Under the pieces are notes generated by a model. The model searched no databases. It was not told where the DNA came from and worked only from the letters and a program-made list of their open reading frames with translations. DNA of 64,000 bases, taken from positions 907,868 through 971,867 of the forward strand of contig JABTUY010000002.1 of NCBI GenBank assembly GCA_015075165.1, read 5' to 3'. Position numbers and translations under genes: made by a program. The stretch comes from Ideonella sp. Lineage in GTDB: Bacteria > Pseudomonadota > Gammaproteobacteria > Burkholderiales > Burkholderiaceae_C. This document shows positions 37,235 to 50,311 of this stretch, one piece after another; within the stretch, counting starts at the first letter, position 1; the number at the start of each line of letters is the position of its first letter.

Positions 37235-37846
37235 ATGATGGTGCTGTATTCCGGAACCACCTGCCCCTACTCGCACCGTTGCCGCTTCGTGCTGTTCGAG
37301 AAGGGCATGGATTTCGAGATCCGCGACGTCGACCTGTTCGCAAAGCCGGAAGACATCGCGCTGATGAACCCGTACAACGAGGTGCCGATCCTCGTCGAGC
37401 GCGACCTGATCCTGTACGAGTCGCACATCATCAACGAGTACATCGACGAGCGCTTCCCGCACCCGCAGCTGATGCCGGGCGACCCGGTGGCGCGCGCGCG
37501 CGTGCGGCTGTTCCTGCTCAACTTCGAGAAGGAGCTGTTCGCGCACGTCAACGTGCTGGAGAACCGCGGCATCAAGCCCACCGACAAGCAGCTCGAGCGT
37601 GCGCGCGCGCAGATCCGCGACCGGCTGACGCAGTTGGCGCCGATCTTCCTGAAGAACAAGTACATGCTGGGCGACGACTTCAGCATGCTCGACGTGGCGA
37701 TCGCGCCGCTGCTGTGGCGGCTCGACTTCTACGGCATCGACCTGTCGAAGAACGCCGCGCCGCTGCTGAAGTACGCCGAGCGCATCTTCTCGCGCCCGGC
37801 CTACATCGAGGCGCTGACGCCGTCGGAAAAGGTGATGCGCAAGTAA
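37235..37846 (+). CDS. sspA: SspA, stringent starvation protein A
   Basis: 203 aa glutathione-transferase-fold protein that binds RNA polymerase; it has no expected GST activity. N-terminal thioredoxin-like half (VLYSGTTCPYSHRCRFVLFE, NEVPILVERDLILYESHIIN) and helical C-terminal half. The surface PHP motif important in E. coli SspA is present in ERFPHPQLMPGD. ATG at 37235 behind GGGAGT. petABC-sspA-sspB is a conserved order. Confidence 0.95.
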   Translation: MMVLYSGTTCPYSHRCRFVLFEKGMDFEIRDVDLFAKPEDIALMNPYNEVPILVERDLILYESHIINEYIDERFPHPQLMPGDPVARARVRLFLLNFEKELFAHVNVLENRGIKPTDKQLERARAQIRDRLTQLAPIFLKNKYMLGDDFSMLDVAIAPLLWRLDFYGIDLSKNAAPLLKYAERIFSRPAYIEALTPSEKVMRK

Positions 37847-37872
37847 CGCCTGCGCCCGCCGCTCCCGCTGCC

Positions 37873-38427
37873 ATGGCCACCAGCCCCAAGCCGCCCGGCC
37901 CCGACGCGCAAGGCAGCTCGACGCGGCCGTACCTGATCCGTGCGCTGCACGACTGGTGCACCGACAACGGCTTCACGCCGTACGTGGCGGTGTTCGTCGA
38001 CCGCACGGTGCAGGTGCCGGCGGAGTACGTCAAGAACAGCGAGATCGTGCTCAACATCGGCTTCGAGGCCACCAGCGGCCTGCGCCTGGGCAACGACACC
38101 ATCGAGTTCAAGGCGCGCTTCGGCGGCGTTGCGCGCGACATCGTCGTGCCGATCGATCACGTGGTGGCGATCTACGCGCGCGAGAACGGCCAGGGTATGG
38201 CCTTCCCGGCGCCGCACGCCGACGGCAGCGAGCAGCAAGCCACCACGCTCGAGCCGCGATCGGAGACTGCCGGTCGTGGGTTGCGGCTGGCCAGCGCCGA
38301 CGACGTGCCGGGCAAGCTGAGCACCGCGCAGAAGCCCAAGCCGCGTGGGCCCGACCGGCTGGAAGAGCCGCCACCCGATGGCCCCGCGCCGGGCGGCGGG
38401 CGCCCGGCGCTGAAGCGCGTGAAATAA
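37873..38427 (+). CDS. sspB: SspB, ClpXP specificity-enhancing factor
   Basis: 184 aa adaptor that delivers ssrA-tagged proteins to ClpXP. The folded domain contains STRPYLIRALHDWCTDNGFT and VLNIGFEATSGLRLGNDTI. A long disordered linker follows, ending in the ClpX-binding tail GGRPALKRVK, very close to the E. coli tail. ATG at 37873, 26 bp after sspA. Confidence 0.95.
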   Translation: MATSPKPPGPDAQGSSTRPYLIRALHDWCTDNGFTPYVAVFVDRTVQVPAEYVKNSEIVLNIGFEATSGLRLGNDTIEFKARFGGVARDIVVPIDHVVAIYARENGQGMAFPAPHADGSEQQATTLEPRSETAGRGLRLASADDVPGKLSTAQKPKPRGPDRLEEPPPDGPAPGGGRPALKRVK

Positions 38428-38460
38428 GCCCGCGCGCGCTCGCAGCGGCGACCGCGCATG

Positions 38461-38476
38461 GCCCGCTTGGGCGGGC
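38461..38476 (+). terminator. Short GC hairpin after sspB
   Basis: GCCCGC (38461-38466) pairs with GCGGGC (38471-38476) around TTGG, 33 bp after the sspB stop. The -35 of the tRNA promoter overlaps its loop, so the hairpin and promoter share sequence. Confidence 0.4.
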
Positions 38477-38495
38477 GCCGGGCGACGCCTACAAT
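38467..38495 (+). promoter_or_regulatory. Sigma-70 promoter of tRNA-Thr
   Basis: TTGGGC (38467-38472), 17-bp spacer, TACAAT (38490-38495). The tRNA begins 9 bp after the -10, so transcription should start at or within a base or two of the mature 5' end. Best-formed housekeeping promoter in the window. Confidence 0.65.
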
Positions 38496-38504
38496 CCGCC
38501 GCGC

Positions 38505-38580
38505 GCCGACTTAGCTCAGCTGGTAGAGCAACCGCCTTGTAAGCGGTAGGTCATCTGTTCGAGTCAGATAGTCGGCACCA
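38505..38580 (+). tRNA. tRNA-Thr(UGU)
   Basis: 76 nt cloverleaf: acceptor GCCGACT with AGTCGGC, D arm GCTC/GAGC, anticodon stem ACCGC/GCGGT with loop CTTGTAA (anticodon TGT at 38538-38540), T arm ATCTG/CAGAT with TTCGAGT, discriminator A and encoded CCA. It reads ACA threonine codons. A low-GC gene follows immediately. Confidence 0.97.
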
Positions 38581-39475
38581 AAAAAATGGGGCGCTCGCCG
38601 GGATCCTGCGGCTTGATTGGCGATGATCGAGACATCACGCGGTATCAGAAAAGAATGCTATTTTGCGAATCGTCCGGATTTGTCGTTTGGCTTCTTTTCG
38701 AGGTTCTATTCAACCCGATCGACTGAGGATTTCCCATTCTTCCGGCGGGAAGACTTCTTCACGAAGATCGTGAAGCTGAACGAGGACTTCGAATCGAACT
38801 TCAGTCGCAGCTGTCGCAGAGATGTCGAAGCTGCCAAGCGAAAGGGCTTCAGCTGCGAGGCGTTCTCCGATTTCGATCGCTTCATCGAGTTGCTGGAGCT
38901 CTTCTACGTCTCCAGGCAGTTCGGGCCGTCGCCACCGCGGGCGGGCATCGAACGCCTTCGGCAGCATCTGATGTTGACTGCCGTCCGCGCCGACGATCGG
39001 CAGGTTCTCAATATCCACTCCTATCTTGTCGACCGGGGACGAGGCGTGGCCAGGCTCTGGCATTCCTTCGAGAACGAATCGAGAACGAACCGGGATACCG
39101 TCGGGCGTTCTGCCGTTGGATTGGCCAATCGACTGCTTCATTGGCACGACATGCGCGCGCTCGCCGGTAGCGGGATCACGGAGTACGATTTCGGCGGCTA
39201 TGCGTTCGAGGCCGGTGATGCGAAGCTGAATGGCATCAACGCGTTCAAAGACGGTTTCGGCGGCGAACTGGTCAGGCTGAGCCACTACGTTTCGGTCTTC
39301 GACCGATGGCTCGACGCCGCGCGTCGGTTCGCCGGTCGTTAGCCGCCGAGAATCGACGTCGCCCAAGCCCGGTCGGGAAGCTCGCCTCGCCCGGTCGACC
39401 CGTCGGGTTCGCGTTGGCTCCGCGGTCGGCAAGACCTCCGGTGATCGAGCGGACCCGGTGGCGACCGTCGCGGCA
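38581..39475 (+). other. Low-GC islet next to tRNA-Thr
   Basis: The first 180 bases of the gene here are about 42-52% GC by hand count of whole lines and later parts about 57-58%, against roughly 70% in flanking genes. It carries one acyltransferase-like gene and about 130 bp of trailing non-coding DNA, and separates tRNA-Thr from the conserved DciA-M23-secA block. No integrase, transposase or repeat of the tRNA 3' end is found, so transfer is inferred from composition and position. Confidence 0.6.
38623..39342 (+). CDS. FemAB/GNAT-like acyltransferase, possibly horizontally acquired
   Basis: 239 aa. The C-terminal half (GLANRLLHWHDMRALAGSG, then EYDFGGY, then GINAFKDGFGG) aligns well with the exopolysaccharide-cluster protein at 62096 (GRANRLHHLLDMRHFRSDG, YDMGGW, INRFKEQFGG). 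This indicates the same GNAT/FemAB-like fold. The N-terminal half has RSCRRDVEAAKRKGFS, matching the RSQIRRAEEE region of that relative. It may acylate a sugar or amino group; the substrate is unknown. ATG at 38623; a TTG two codons earlier is the alternative. Base composition differs strongly from all neighbours and it stands alone, 43 bp after tRNA-Thr. Confidence 0.78.
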   Translation: MIETSRGIRKECYFANRPDLSFGFFSRFYSTRSTEDFPFFRREDFFTKIVKLNEDFESNFSRSCRRDVEAAKRKGFSCEAFSDFDRFIELLELFYVSRQFGPSPPRAGIERLRQHLMLTAVRADDRQVLNIHSYLVDRGRGVARLWHSFENESRTNRDTVGRSAVGLANRLLHWHDMRALAGSGITEYDFGGYAFEAGDAKLNGINAFKDGFGGELVRLSHYVSVFDRWLDAARRFAGR

Positions 39476-39781
39476 TCAACGGCCACGCACCCGTACACGC
39501 AGCGGCAGCTCCGGATGGTGCCCGAGTGCGAGCTGCTGCTGGAACAGCGGCACGAGTTGACGCAATTTCGCGGCCACGGCGGCGTTGTCGGCCAGTAAAG
39601 TCCAACCGTCTGTGTCGATCGGACCCGGACGGGCCTGCTGCGCAAGCGAACCCGGCAGGTGGCCGCGGATGCAGGCGAAGCGCGCTGCCGATTCGCGCAG
39701 CCGCAGCGCCAGCTTCGCCAGCGGCTCGCTCGCATCGAGTGCATCCGCCAGGGGCACGGCCGGTCCGGGGCGATCGGGCAT
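39476..39781 (-). CDS. DUF721/DciA-like protein
   Basis: 101 aa. Matches the DUF721 family (LAKLALRLRESAARFACIRGHLPGSLAQQA, then DGWTLLADNAAVAAKLRQLVP). In other bacteria DciA loads the replicative helicase DnaB; in Burkholderiales this short form sits next to the M23 peptidase and secA genes, as here. Its start at 39781 is divergent from the M23 gene with 18 bp between them. Confidence 0.8.
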   Translation of the reverse strand: MPDRPGPAVPLADALDASEPLAKLALRLRESAARFACIRGHLPGSLAQQARPGPIDTDGWTLLADNAAVAAKLRQLVPLFQQQLALGHHPELPLRVRVRGR

Positions 39782-39799
39782 ATCAGGGAGTGTAGAGCG

Positions 39800-41047
39800 A
39801 TGCAGATCCTGATCACCGACTCGAGCCTGGTGCGCACGCGTGCGATCCACATCAATCGCTGGCAGCTCGCGCTGGCCGCTTCTCTGCTGGCGCTGGCGAT
39901 GATGCTGATCGCCGGTGCGGTCGTTCACTTGGTGTTCGCCACCGCGGCGCGCGAGGGCTGGCCATTGGTGAGCAGCCTGGTCAAGGGCGCGGCGCGCGAA
40001 GACGAGGCGCAGCGCGAGCGCTTCATGCGCGAGAACCTCGATGCGATCGCGCGGCGCGTCGGCGAGATGCAGGCCAAGCTGGTCAAGCTCGAGGCGCTCG
40101 GTGAGCGGGTGACCGGCCTGGCCGGCGTGAAGACCGACGATCTGAAGGCGCTGCCGACGAGCACCCGCGGCGGCCAGGGTGGCCCGTTCGTGCCGTTGAG
40201 CCAGCCGTCGCTGGCGCAACTGACCGAGGCGATCGACCAGATCGACGAGCGCTCCGATCTCGGCGGCGACGTGTTCGCGCTGGCCGAGTCGCGTCTGTTC
40301 GAGGCCAAGCTGCAGGCGCGGCTGGTGCCCAGCACGCACCCGGTCGAAGGGCGGGTGGGCTCGGGCTTCGGCTTCCGCGTCGATCCGATCACCGGTCGCG
40401 CGGCGCTGCACACCGGGCTCGACTTCCCATCCGACATCGGCACGCCGATCCTGGCGGCAGCGGGCGGCATCGTGGTGGTCAGCGAGGTCCACCCGGCCTA
40501 CGGCAAGATGATCGAGATCGACCACGGCAACGCGCTGATCACGCGCTACGCGCATACATCGAAGCTGCTGGTCAAGGTGGGGCAGCTGGTCAAGCGCGGC
40601 GAGAAGATCGCCGAGGTCGGCACCACCGGGCGTTCGACCGGGCCGCATCTGCACTTCGAGGTGCTGGTGTCCGGTGTGCAACAGAACCCGGTGCGGTTCC
40701 TCGCCGGCAAGGTCAAGGCGCCAACGATGGTGGCCGATGGCACGGCCGATGCGGCCAAACTGCGCTCATCGCGCCGCAAGGCGTTGGCGCTGGCGCGCAA
40801 GAGCACCACGCCGCACGAGTCGAGCGGCCCGGTCGCGCCGGGCGCGTCCGCTGGCACATCCGATGCGGGAGGCAACCCCGCGCCGGCCACGGTGGTAGAG
40901 CCGTCTGCGGCGGTGGCGCCCGCGATGCCAGCGGCGCCCGTGTCCGCCCCACCCCCAGCAGCCGCGACGCTCGCAGCGCCCGCGGCTACCGCGCCCGACT
41001 CGACGCCCGCTGTCGTGCCACGGCCGGCCGGCGTCACCGGTCTCTGA
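39800..41047 (+). CDS. M23-family metallopeptidase, membrane-anchored
   Basis: 415 aa. N-terminal membrane helix (LALAASLLALAMMLIAGAVVHLVF), a helical linker (AIARRVGEMQAKLVKLEALGERV), then a LytM/M23 domain with zinc ligands in HTGLDFP and the HLHFE motif. A long Ala/Pro-rich tail follows. Such proteins cut peptidoglycan cross-links or, if inactive, activate amidases; here the ligand residues appear intact. secA follows 190 bp downstream. Confidence 0.92.
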   Translation: MQILITDSSLVRTRAIHINRWQLALAASLLALAMMLIAGAVVHLVFATAAREGWPLVSSLVKGAAREDEAQRERFMRENLDAIARRVGEMQAKLVKLEALGERVTGLAGVKTDDLKALPTSTRGGQGGPFVPLSQPSLAQLTEAIDQIDERSDLGGDVFALAESRLFEAKLQARLVPSTHPVEGRVGSGFGFRVDPITGRAALHTGLDFPSDIGTPILAAAGGIVVVSEVHPAYGKMIEIDHGNALITRYAHTSKLLVKVGQLVKRGEKIAEVGTTGRSTGPHLHFEVLVSGVQQNPVRFLAGKVKAPTMVADGTADAAKLRSSRRKALALARKSTTPHESSGPVAPGASAGTSDAGGNPAPATVVEPSAAVAPAMPAAPVSAPPPAAATLAAPAATAPDSTPAVVPRPAGVTGL

Positions 41048-41237
41048 GGCGCCGCCCGCCTGCCCAGCGGCCCGGGCGGTCGCGCCGCCCATGGTCGTGC
41101 CGCCCACGCGCGACTGCTAAACTGCCCCGCTTTCGCGGCGCGCCTGACCGCCACCGCAGGCCCCGTGCCGCGATCGGGCGTGCGTACGGCGGCGAAACCG
41201 GCTCGATGCGTCCGCACGCCAGAAGCGACTTTTCCGC

Positions 41238-43988
<2,751 letters not shown>

Positions 43989-44004
43989 CCTTCGGAGCGC
44001 GCGC

Positions 44005-45264
44005 GTGTCCGTCAACCTGAAGGCCCCGGTGGCCAGCGAGCTGAAACCCGTGCCCGGCGTGCGCATCGGCGTCGCGATGGCCGGCATCCGCAAGGCCAAC
44101 CGCAAGGATCTGGTGCTGTTCGCGCTCGACGAGGGTGCCGCGGTCGCCGGTGTGTTCACGCGCAACCGCTTCTGCGCGGCGCCGGTTCAAGTGTGCCGCG
44201 AGCATCTTGCCGCTGGCGTGGCCGAAGGCGCATGCGGCGGCGAAGCGCGCGGCATCCGCGCGCTGCTCGTCAACACCGGCAACGCCAATGCCGGCACCGG
44301 CGCCGAGGGCCTGGCCGACGCACGGCGCTGCTGCGATGCGCTGGCCGGGCTGATGCAACTGCAGTCGCGGCAGGTGCTGCCGTTCTCCACCGGCGTGATC
44401 ATGGAGCCGCTGCCGGTGCCGCGCATCGAGGCCGGCCTGCCCGCTGCAGTCGCGGCGCTGCGCGCCGACGCCTGGTTCGATGCCGCCGAAGGCATCATGA
44501 CGACCGACACCTGCCCCAAGGCGGCGTCGCGGCAGGTGACGATAGGCGGCCGCACCGTGACGATCACCGGCATCGCCAAGGGCGCCGGCATGATCCGGCC
44601 GAACATGGCGACGATGCTCGGCTTCGTCGCCACCGATGCGGTGATTGCGCCGGCGCTGCTGCAACCGTTGGTGCGCGAGGCGGCCGACGCCAGCTTCAAC
44701 CGCATCACGGTCGACGGCGACACCTCGACCAACGATTCGTTCATGCTCGTCGCCACGCAGCGCGCCGGCCATGCGCGCATCGAGTCGCTCGACAGCGCCG
44801 ACGGCCGCGCGTTGCGCGCCGCGCTGGTGGCGTTGTCGCAGCAACTCGCGCAGGCCATCGTGCGCGACGGCGAGGGCGCGACCAAGTTCATCACCGTGCG
44901 CGTCGAAGGCGGCCGCGACGAGGCCGAGTGCCGCCGCGTGGCCTATGCCATCGCGCACTCGCCGCTGGTGAAGACCGCGTTCAACGCCTCCGATCCCAAC
45001 CTCGGCCGCATCCTGGCCGCGGTCGGCTATGCCGGCATCGACGACCTCGACCAAGGCCGCATCGATCTCTTCCTCGACGACGTGCACGTGGCGCTGGCCG
45101 GTGGCCGCCATCCGGCCTACCGCGAGGAGCACGGCCAGCGCGTGATGAAGCAAAGCGAGATCACCGTGCGCGTGCACCTGCACCGCGGCGCTGCTGCCAG
45201 CGAGGTCTGGACCTGCGACCTGTCGCACGAGTACGTCAGCATCAACGCCGACTACCGCTCCTGA
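44005..45264 (+). CDS. argJ: ArgJ, bifunctional ornithine acetyltransferase/N-acetylglutamate synthase
   Basis: 419 aa Ntn-type enzyme that recycles acetyl groups in arginine synthesis. The autocleavage site is in [14 protein letters not shown], with the threonine as nucleophile. [13 protein letters not shown] and [11 protein letters not shown] are family signatures, and the C-terminal [13 protein letters not shown] is typical. The start is GTG at 44005 with GGAG 8 nt upstream. Together with argB at 20503 it shows part of the acetyl-cycle pathway on this segment. Confidence 0.95.
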   Translation: MSVNLKAPVASELKPVPGVRIGVAMAGIRKANRKDLVLFALDEGAAVAGVFTRNRFCAAPVQVCREHLAAGVAEGACGGEARGIRALLVNTGNANAGTGAEGLADARRCCDALAGLMQLQSRQVLPFSTGVIMEPLPVPRIEAGLPAAVAALRADAWFDAAEGIMTTDTCPKAASRQVTIGGRTVTITGIAKGAGMIRPNMATMLGFVATDAVIAPALLQPLVREAADASFNRITVDGDTSTNDSFMLVATQRAGHARIESLDSADGRALRAALVALSQQLAQAIVRDGEGATKFITVRVEGGRDEAECRRVAYAIAHSPLVKTAFNASDPNLGRILAAVGYAGIDDLDQGRIDLFLDDVHVALAGGRHPAYREEHGQRVMKQSEITVRVHLHRGAAASEVWTCDLSHEYVSINADYRS

Positions 45265-45284
45265 CGGCGGCGGCCTGCGCCCCT

Positions 45285-46646
45285 TTGCGCCGCAGCCTCG
45301 CACCCTCCGCATCGTGGCGCCGGCGCCTGCGCCTGGACGCCGACGACCTGTTGCGCGACGCGATCTACCGCCGCCTGTGGACGTCGATCTTGATCAGCTC
45401 GCTGGGCGGCCAGGTGACGATGCTGGCGCTGCCGCTGACCGCGGCGGTGCTGCTGCACGCGTCGCCCACGCAGATGGGCCTGCTGACGGCGATGGAGATC
45501 GCGCCGTTCGTGCTGTTCTCGCTGCCGTCGGGCGTGTGGCTCGATCGCGTGCGCAAGCTGCCGGTCTACGTGGCCGGCGAGCTGCTGCTGGCGTTCGCGG
45601 TGGCCAGCGTGCCGTTGGCGTGGCTGCTGGGCGTGTTGACGATGCCGTGGCTCTATTTCGTCGCCTTCGCGCTCGGCACCGTGCACACCACGGCCGGCAG
45701 CGCGGCGCAGATCGTGCTCACGCAAGTGGTGCCGCGGCAGCGGCTGGTCGAGGCGCATGCCAAGAACGCGCTCGCCAGCTCGGGTGCCGAGGTGGTCGGG
45801 CCCGGCCTGGCGGGTGTGTTGATCCGCGCCCTCGGTGCGCCGCTGGCGCTGCTGACCGATGCCGCGATGCTGGTGTGCTCGGCGTGGATCCTGCGCGGCG
45901 TGCGCGTCGTCGAGCGGCGCGAGCCGCGCGCCGACGCGCATTTCTGGCGCGACCTCGGCGACGGCCTGCGCTTCGTGCGGCGCACGCACCTGCTGGTGGC
46001 GCTGGCGGCGGTGGTGGGCTGCTGGCAGCTGTTCCACCAGGCGGCGATGGTCGTGAACATCCTGTTCGCGACGCGGGTGCTCGGCCTGAGCGAACAGCAG
46101 ATCGGCACCGCGTTCATCGCGCTCGGTGCCGGCACGGTGCTGGCCAGCGCATTCGGCCACCGCATCAGCCGGCGCATCGGGCCCGGCCCGAGCCTGCCGC
46201 TGGCCAGCGCGGTGTGCGGCGCGGGCTGGCTCGCGCTGGCGTTGGCGCCGGTCGGGCGCATCGGCGTGGTCGCCTATGCGTTCATGCTGTTCGCGTTCGG
46301 CGTCGGCGCCGTGCTCATCTTCATCAACTTCCTGGCGATGCGGCAGGCGGTCACGCCCGAGCCGCTGCTCGGCCGCATGACCAGCACGATGCGCTGGCTG
46401 ATCCTGCTGCCGGCCGGCCCGGGCGCGCTGATCGGCGGCTGGCTCGGCGAGCACTTCGGCCTGCGCGCCGCGCTGGCGTTCGCCGGTGGCGGTGCGCTGC
46501 TGCTGGCCCTGGTGGCGGCACTGCTGGCTACGCTGCGCCAGGTGCGGCAATTGCCAACGCCCGAAGGCGGCCAGCGCACGTTCGAAGACCTGGGTACCGA
46601 GGGTACGTTACACGCACCGCCGGCGCTCGACGGCGGCAGCCGCTGA
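45285..46646 (+). CDS. MFS transporter (EntS/MFS_3-like)
   Basis: About 453 aa with 10-12 predicted membrane helices. The first-loop motif LPSGVWLDRVRKLPV and the start RRLWTSILISSLGGQVTMLALPLTA fit the MFS_3 exporter group (EntS-like, macrolide or siderophore exporters); substrate unknown. No ATG occurs before the first helix. TTG at 45285 is the most plausible start, but a TTG further on remains possible. It begins about 20 bp after argJ and is probably co-transcribed. Confidence 0.82.
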   Translation: MRRSLAPSASWRRRLRLDADDLLRDAIYRRLWTSILISSLGGQVTMLALPLTAAVLLHASPTQMGLLTAMEIAPFVLFSLPSGVWLDRVRKLPVYVAGELLLAFAVASVPLAWLLGVLTMPWLYFVAFALGTVHTTAGSAAQIVLTQVVPRQRLVEAHAKNALASSGAEVVGPGLAGVLIRALGAPLALLTDAAMLVCSAWILRGVRVVERREPRADAHFWRDLGDGLRFVRRTHLLVALAAVVGCWQLFHQAAMVVNILFATRVLGLSEQQIGTAFIALGAGTVLASAFGHRISRRIGPGPSLPLASAVCGAGWLALALAPVGRIGVVAYAFMLFAFGVGAVLIFINFLAMRQAVTPEPLLGRMTSTMRWLILLPAGPGALIGGWLGEHFGLRAALAFAGGGALLLALVAALLATLRQVRQLPTPEGGQRTFEDLGTEGTLHAPPALDGGSR

Positions 46647-46661
46647 TGTCGCGGCGGCCCG

Positions 46662-47399
46662 TCAGGCGAACGACGAAGGGTCGAAGCGGTCGACGGCATC
46701 GGTGACGATACCGTCGATGCCCAGTGCGATCAGTTCGCGCGCGCGCGCCGCGTCGTTCACCGTGTAGACCAGTGCGCGCTGGCCGGCCGCATGGATCTGC
46801 GCCAGCAATGTCGCGTCCATCAGCTTGTGGTGGGTGATCACCGCGATGCAGCCGAGCGATGCCGCCATCGCCATGCAGGTGGGCCACAGCTCGTCGAGCA
46901 GCAGCGCGCGCGGCAGCTCGGGCGCGGTTTCGCGCGCGCCGGCCAGCGCCTCGGGCTGAAACGAGCTGAGCAACGGCGGCGTGCCGCGCCACAGCCGGCG
47001 CACGTGTTGGCCCACAGCCTGCCCTGTGGCGCGCTCGGTGCCGGGCGTGGGCTTGATCTCCAAGTCGAGCCTGAAGTCGTTGGCCAGGCAATAGGCGGCG
47101 ATGGCCTCGAAGCTGGCCAGCGGTTCGCCCGCGTAGTCGGGGCTGTGCCAACTGCCGGCGTCGAGGCGCGACAGCTCGGCCCACGGCCGCGCGCCGGCCA
47201 CGCCGCGGCCGCTGGTGGTGCGATCGAGCGTGTCGTCGTGTAGCAGGAACGGCACGCCGTCGGCGCTGAGCTTGACGTCGCACTCGAACGCGCGATAGCC
47301 ATGCTGCGCGCCGAGCCGGAACGCCGCCAGCGTGTTTTCGGGCGCCAGCTTGCCGGCACCGCGGTGCGCGATCCACAACGGGTAGGGCCAGGCATCCAT
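46662..47399 (-). CDS. ugpQ: UgpQ, glycerophosphodiester phosphodiesterase
   Basis: 245 aa cytosolic GDPD enzyme that splits glycerophosphodiesters to glycerol-3-phosphate. GDPD motifs WIAHRGAGKLAPENTLAAF, FECDVKLSADGVPFLLHDDTLDRTT, LDLEIKPTPGTE and VYTVND are complete. It opens with MDAWPYPLW, as UgpQ proteins usually do, so the ATG at 47399 is used; a GTG at 47420 overlapping the ugpC stop is the alternative. Last gene of the ugp operon, convergent with the MFS gene. Confidence 0.94.
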   Translation of the reverse strand: MDAWPYPLWIAHRGAGKLAPENTLAAFRLGAQHGYRAFECDVKLSADGVPFLLHDDTLDRTTSGRGVAGARPWAELSRLDAGSWHSPDYAGEPLASFEAIAAYCLANDFRLDLEIKPTPGTERATGQAVGQHVRRLWRGTPPLLSSFQPEALAGARETAPELPRALLLDELWPTCMAMAASLGCIAVITHHKLMDATLLAQIHAAGQRALVYTVNDAARARELIALGIDGIVTDAVDRFDPSSFA

Positions 47400-47416
47400 C
47401 GTCTTTTCGCGCGCGA

Positions 47417-48475
<1,059 letters not shown>

Positions 48476-48483
48476 GTCTATTT

Positions 48484-49332
48484 CTACTTTTCGCTGTCGA
48501 CTAGGCCCTTGACGAACCACTTCTGCATCAGCACCACCACCAGCGCGGGCGGCACCATCGCCAGGATCGCGGTGGCCATCACCACGTTCCATTCGTTGGC
48601 CGCGTCGCCGCCGGTGATCATGCGCTTGATGCCGATCACCACCGGGTACATGTCCTCGCTGGTCGTCGCCAGCAGCGGCCACAGATACTGGTTCCAGCCG
48701 TAGATGAACTGGATGACGAACAGCGCCGCGGTGCTGGTGGCCGACAGCGGTATGAGCACGTCCTTGAAGAAGCGCAAGGGGCCCGCGCCGTCGATGCGCG
48801 CCGCCTCGACGAGCTCGTCGGGCACCGTGAGGAAGAACTGGCGGTACAGGAACGTGGCGGTCGCCGAGGCGATCAGCGGCACCGTCAGGCCGGTGAAGCT
48901 GTTGAGCAACCCGAGGTCGGCCACCACCTTGTAGGTGGGCATGATGCGCACCTCGACCGGCAGCATCAGTGTGATGAAGATCGCCCAGAAGAAGAAGTTG
49001 CGCAGCGGGAAGCGGAAGTAGACGATCGCGAACGCCGACAGCAGCGAGATCGCGATCTTGCCGAACGTGATCACCAGCGCCGTGACGAGGCTGACCCACA
49101 TCATGCGCGCCACCGGCGCGGTCGAGCCGGGGCCGTCGCTGCCGAACAGCGCGGCCTTGAACGATTCGACCAGGTGGCCACCGGGCAGCAGCGGCATCGG
49201 CACCGCGATGATCTCGGCCGGCGTGTGCGACGCCGCGACGAACGCCAGGTACAGCGGGAAGGTGACCACCAGCAACCCGAGCCACATCACCGCATGGCTG
49301 AGCACGCGCAGGCCGACGCTGCGTTCGACCAT
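48484..49332 (-). CDS. ugpE: UgpE, ABC transporter permease
   Basis: 282 aa with six membrane helices. The cytoplasmic EAA loop [23 protein letters not shown], which docks the ATPase, is present. [22 protein letters not shown] is typical of UgpE. ATG at 49332 shares one base with the ugpA stop (TGATG), so the two permease genes are coupled. Confidence 0.94.
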   Translation of the reverse strand: MVERSVGLRVLSHAVMWLGLLVVTFPLYLAFVAASHTPAEIIAVPMPLLPGGHLVESFKAALFGSDGPGSTAPVARMMWVSLVTALVITFGKIAISLLSAFAIVYFRFPLRNFFFWAIFITLMLPVEVRIMPTYKVVADLGLLNSFTGLTVPLIASATATFLYRQFFLTVPDELVEAARIDGAGPLRFFKDVLIPLSATSTAALFVIQFIYGWNQYLWPLLATTSEDMYPVVIGIKRMITGGDAANEWNVVMATAILAMVPPALVVVLMQKWFVKGLVDSEK

Positions 49333-50219
49333 CAGTAGTTCACCTTCTTCTCGACGTAGCGGAACTGGATGACCGTGAGCGCGATGACGATCGCCATCAG
49401 CACCGCCGACTGTGCCGCCGAGCCGCCCAGGTCGCCGTTCTTGACGCCGGTGTCGTACACCTTGTAGACCAGGATCATCGTGTCGCGTCCCGGGCCACCC
49501 TGCGTGGTGGCGTCGACGATCGCGAAGGTGTCGAAGAACGCATAGACGATGTTGATCACCAGCAGGAAGAACGTGGTCGGTGACAGCAGCGGAAACTGGA
49601 TCGACCAGAAGCGCCGCCACGGCCGCGCGCCGTCGATCGCCGCGGCCTCGATCAGCGACTTCGGGATCGACTGCAGCCCGGCCAGGAAGAACAGGAAGTT
49701 GTACGAGATCTGCTTCCACACCGCGGCGATCACGATCAGCGCCACCGCGTGGGTCGAGTTCAGCAGGTAGTTCCAGTCGATGCCGAGCCCACGCAGCGCA
49801 TAGGCGACGACGCCCAGCGTCGGCGAGAACATGAACAGCCACAGGACGCCGGCCACCGCCGGCGCGACCGCGTACGGCACGATCAGGAAGGTGCGATAGA
49901 ACAGCGCGCCGCGCACGATGCGGTCGGCGAACACTGCCAGCGCGAGCGAGATCGCGATGCCGAGCAGCGCCACCGCGAGCGAGAAGAACGCGGTGATGCG
50001 AAACGACGCCAGGTAACCCGGGTCGGCGAACAGCTCGCGGAAGTTGTCGAACCCGACCCAGGTGGTCGACAGGCCGAACACGTCCTGCAGCTGGAACGAC
50101 TGCAGCAGCGTCTGCGCCGCCGGCCAGAAGAAGAACATGCCGATCACCGCCGCCTGCGGCGCGATCAGCAGCCACGGCAGGACGGGTGAACGGAAGACGA
50201 CGCGCTTCTCGGCGGCCAC
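49332..50219 (-). CDS. ugpA: UgpA, ABC transporter permease
   Basis: 295 aa, six membrane helices. EAA loop [24 protein letters not shown]. The N-terminal [21 protein letters not shown] and [18 protein letters not shown] match UgpA. It starts with GTG at 50219. A strong hairpin (50245-50275) separates it from ugpB. Confidence 0.94.
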   Translation of the reverse strand: MAAEKRVVFRSPVLPWLLIAPQAAVIGMFFFWPAAQTLLQSFQLQDVFGLSTTWVGFDNFRELFADPGYLASFRITAFFSLAVALLGIAISLALAVFADRIVRGALFYRTFLIVPYAVAPAVAGVLWLFMFSPTLGVVAYALRGLGIDWNYLLNSTHAVALIVIAAVWKQISYNFLFFLAGLQSIPKSLIEAAAIDGARPWRRFWSIQFPLLSPTTFFLLVINIVYAFFDTFAIVDATTQGGPGRDTMILVYKVYDTGVKNGDLGGSAAQSAVLMAIVIALTVIQFRYVEKKVNY

Positions 50220-50244
50220 TGTCGAAGGTGCTGGGTCGGCTGGG

Positions 50245-50275
50245 CCCTCCCCGCTCGACTACGAGCCGGGGAGGG
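50245..50275 (-). terminator. Intercistronic hairpin between ugpB and ugpA
   Basis: 13-bp stem (50245-50257 with 50262-50275, one bulged C at 50266) and the loop ACTA. In many ABC operons such a hairpin after the binding-protein gene slows decay or partly stops transcription, so that the binding protein is made in excess over the permeases. It lies 26 bp upstream of the ugpA start. Confidence 0.6.
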
Positions 50276-50311
50276 CGGCGAGGCCTGGGCAAGGCGCCCT
50301 GGGCCCCGCGG

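Noticed and set aside
39343-39475. Possible attachment site repeating the tRNA-Thr 3' end
   Set aside because: Only a 7-base match to GTCGGCA was found (near 39425), too short to be meaningful. No integrase gene is present.
41048-41237. SecM-like arrest peptide before secA
   Set aside because: No short open frame with a signal sequence or arrest motif was seen in the leader.
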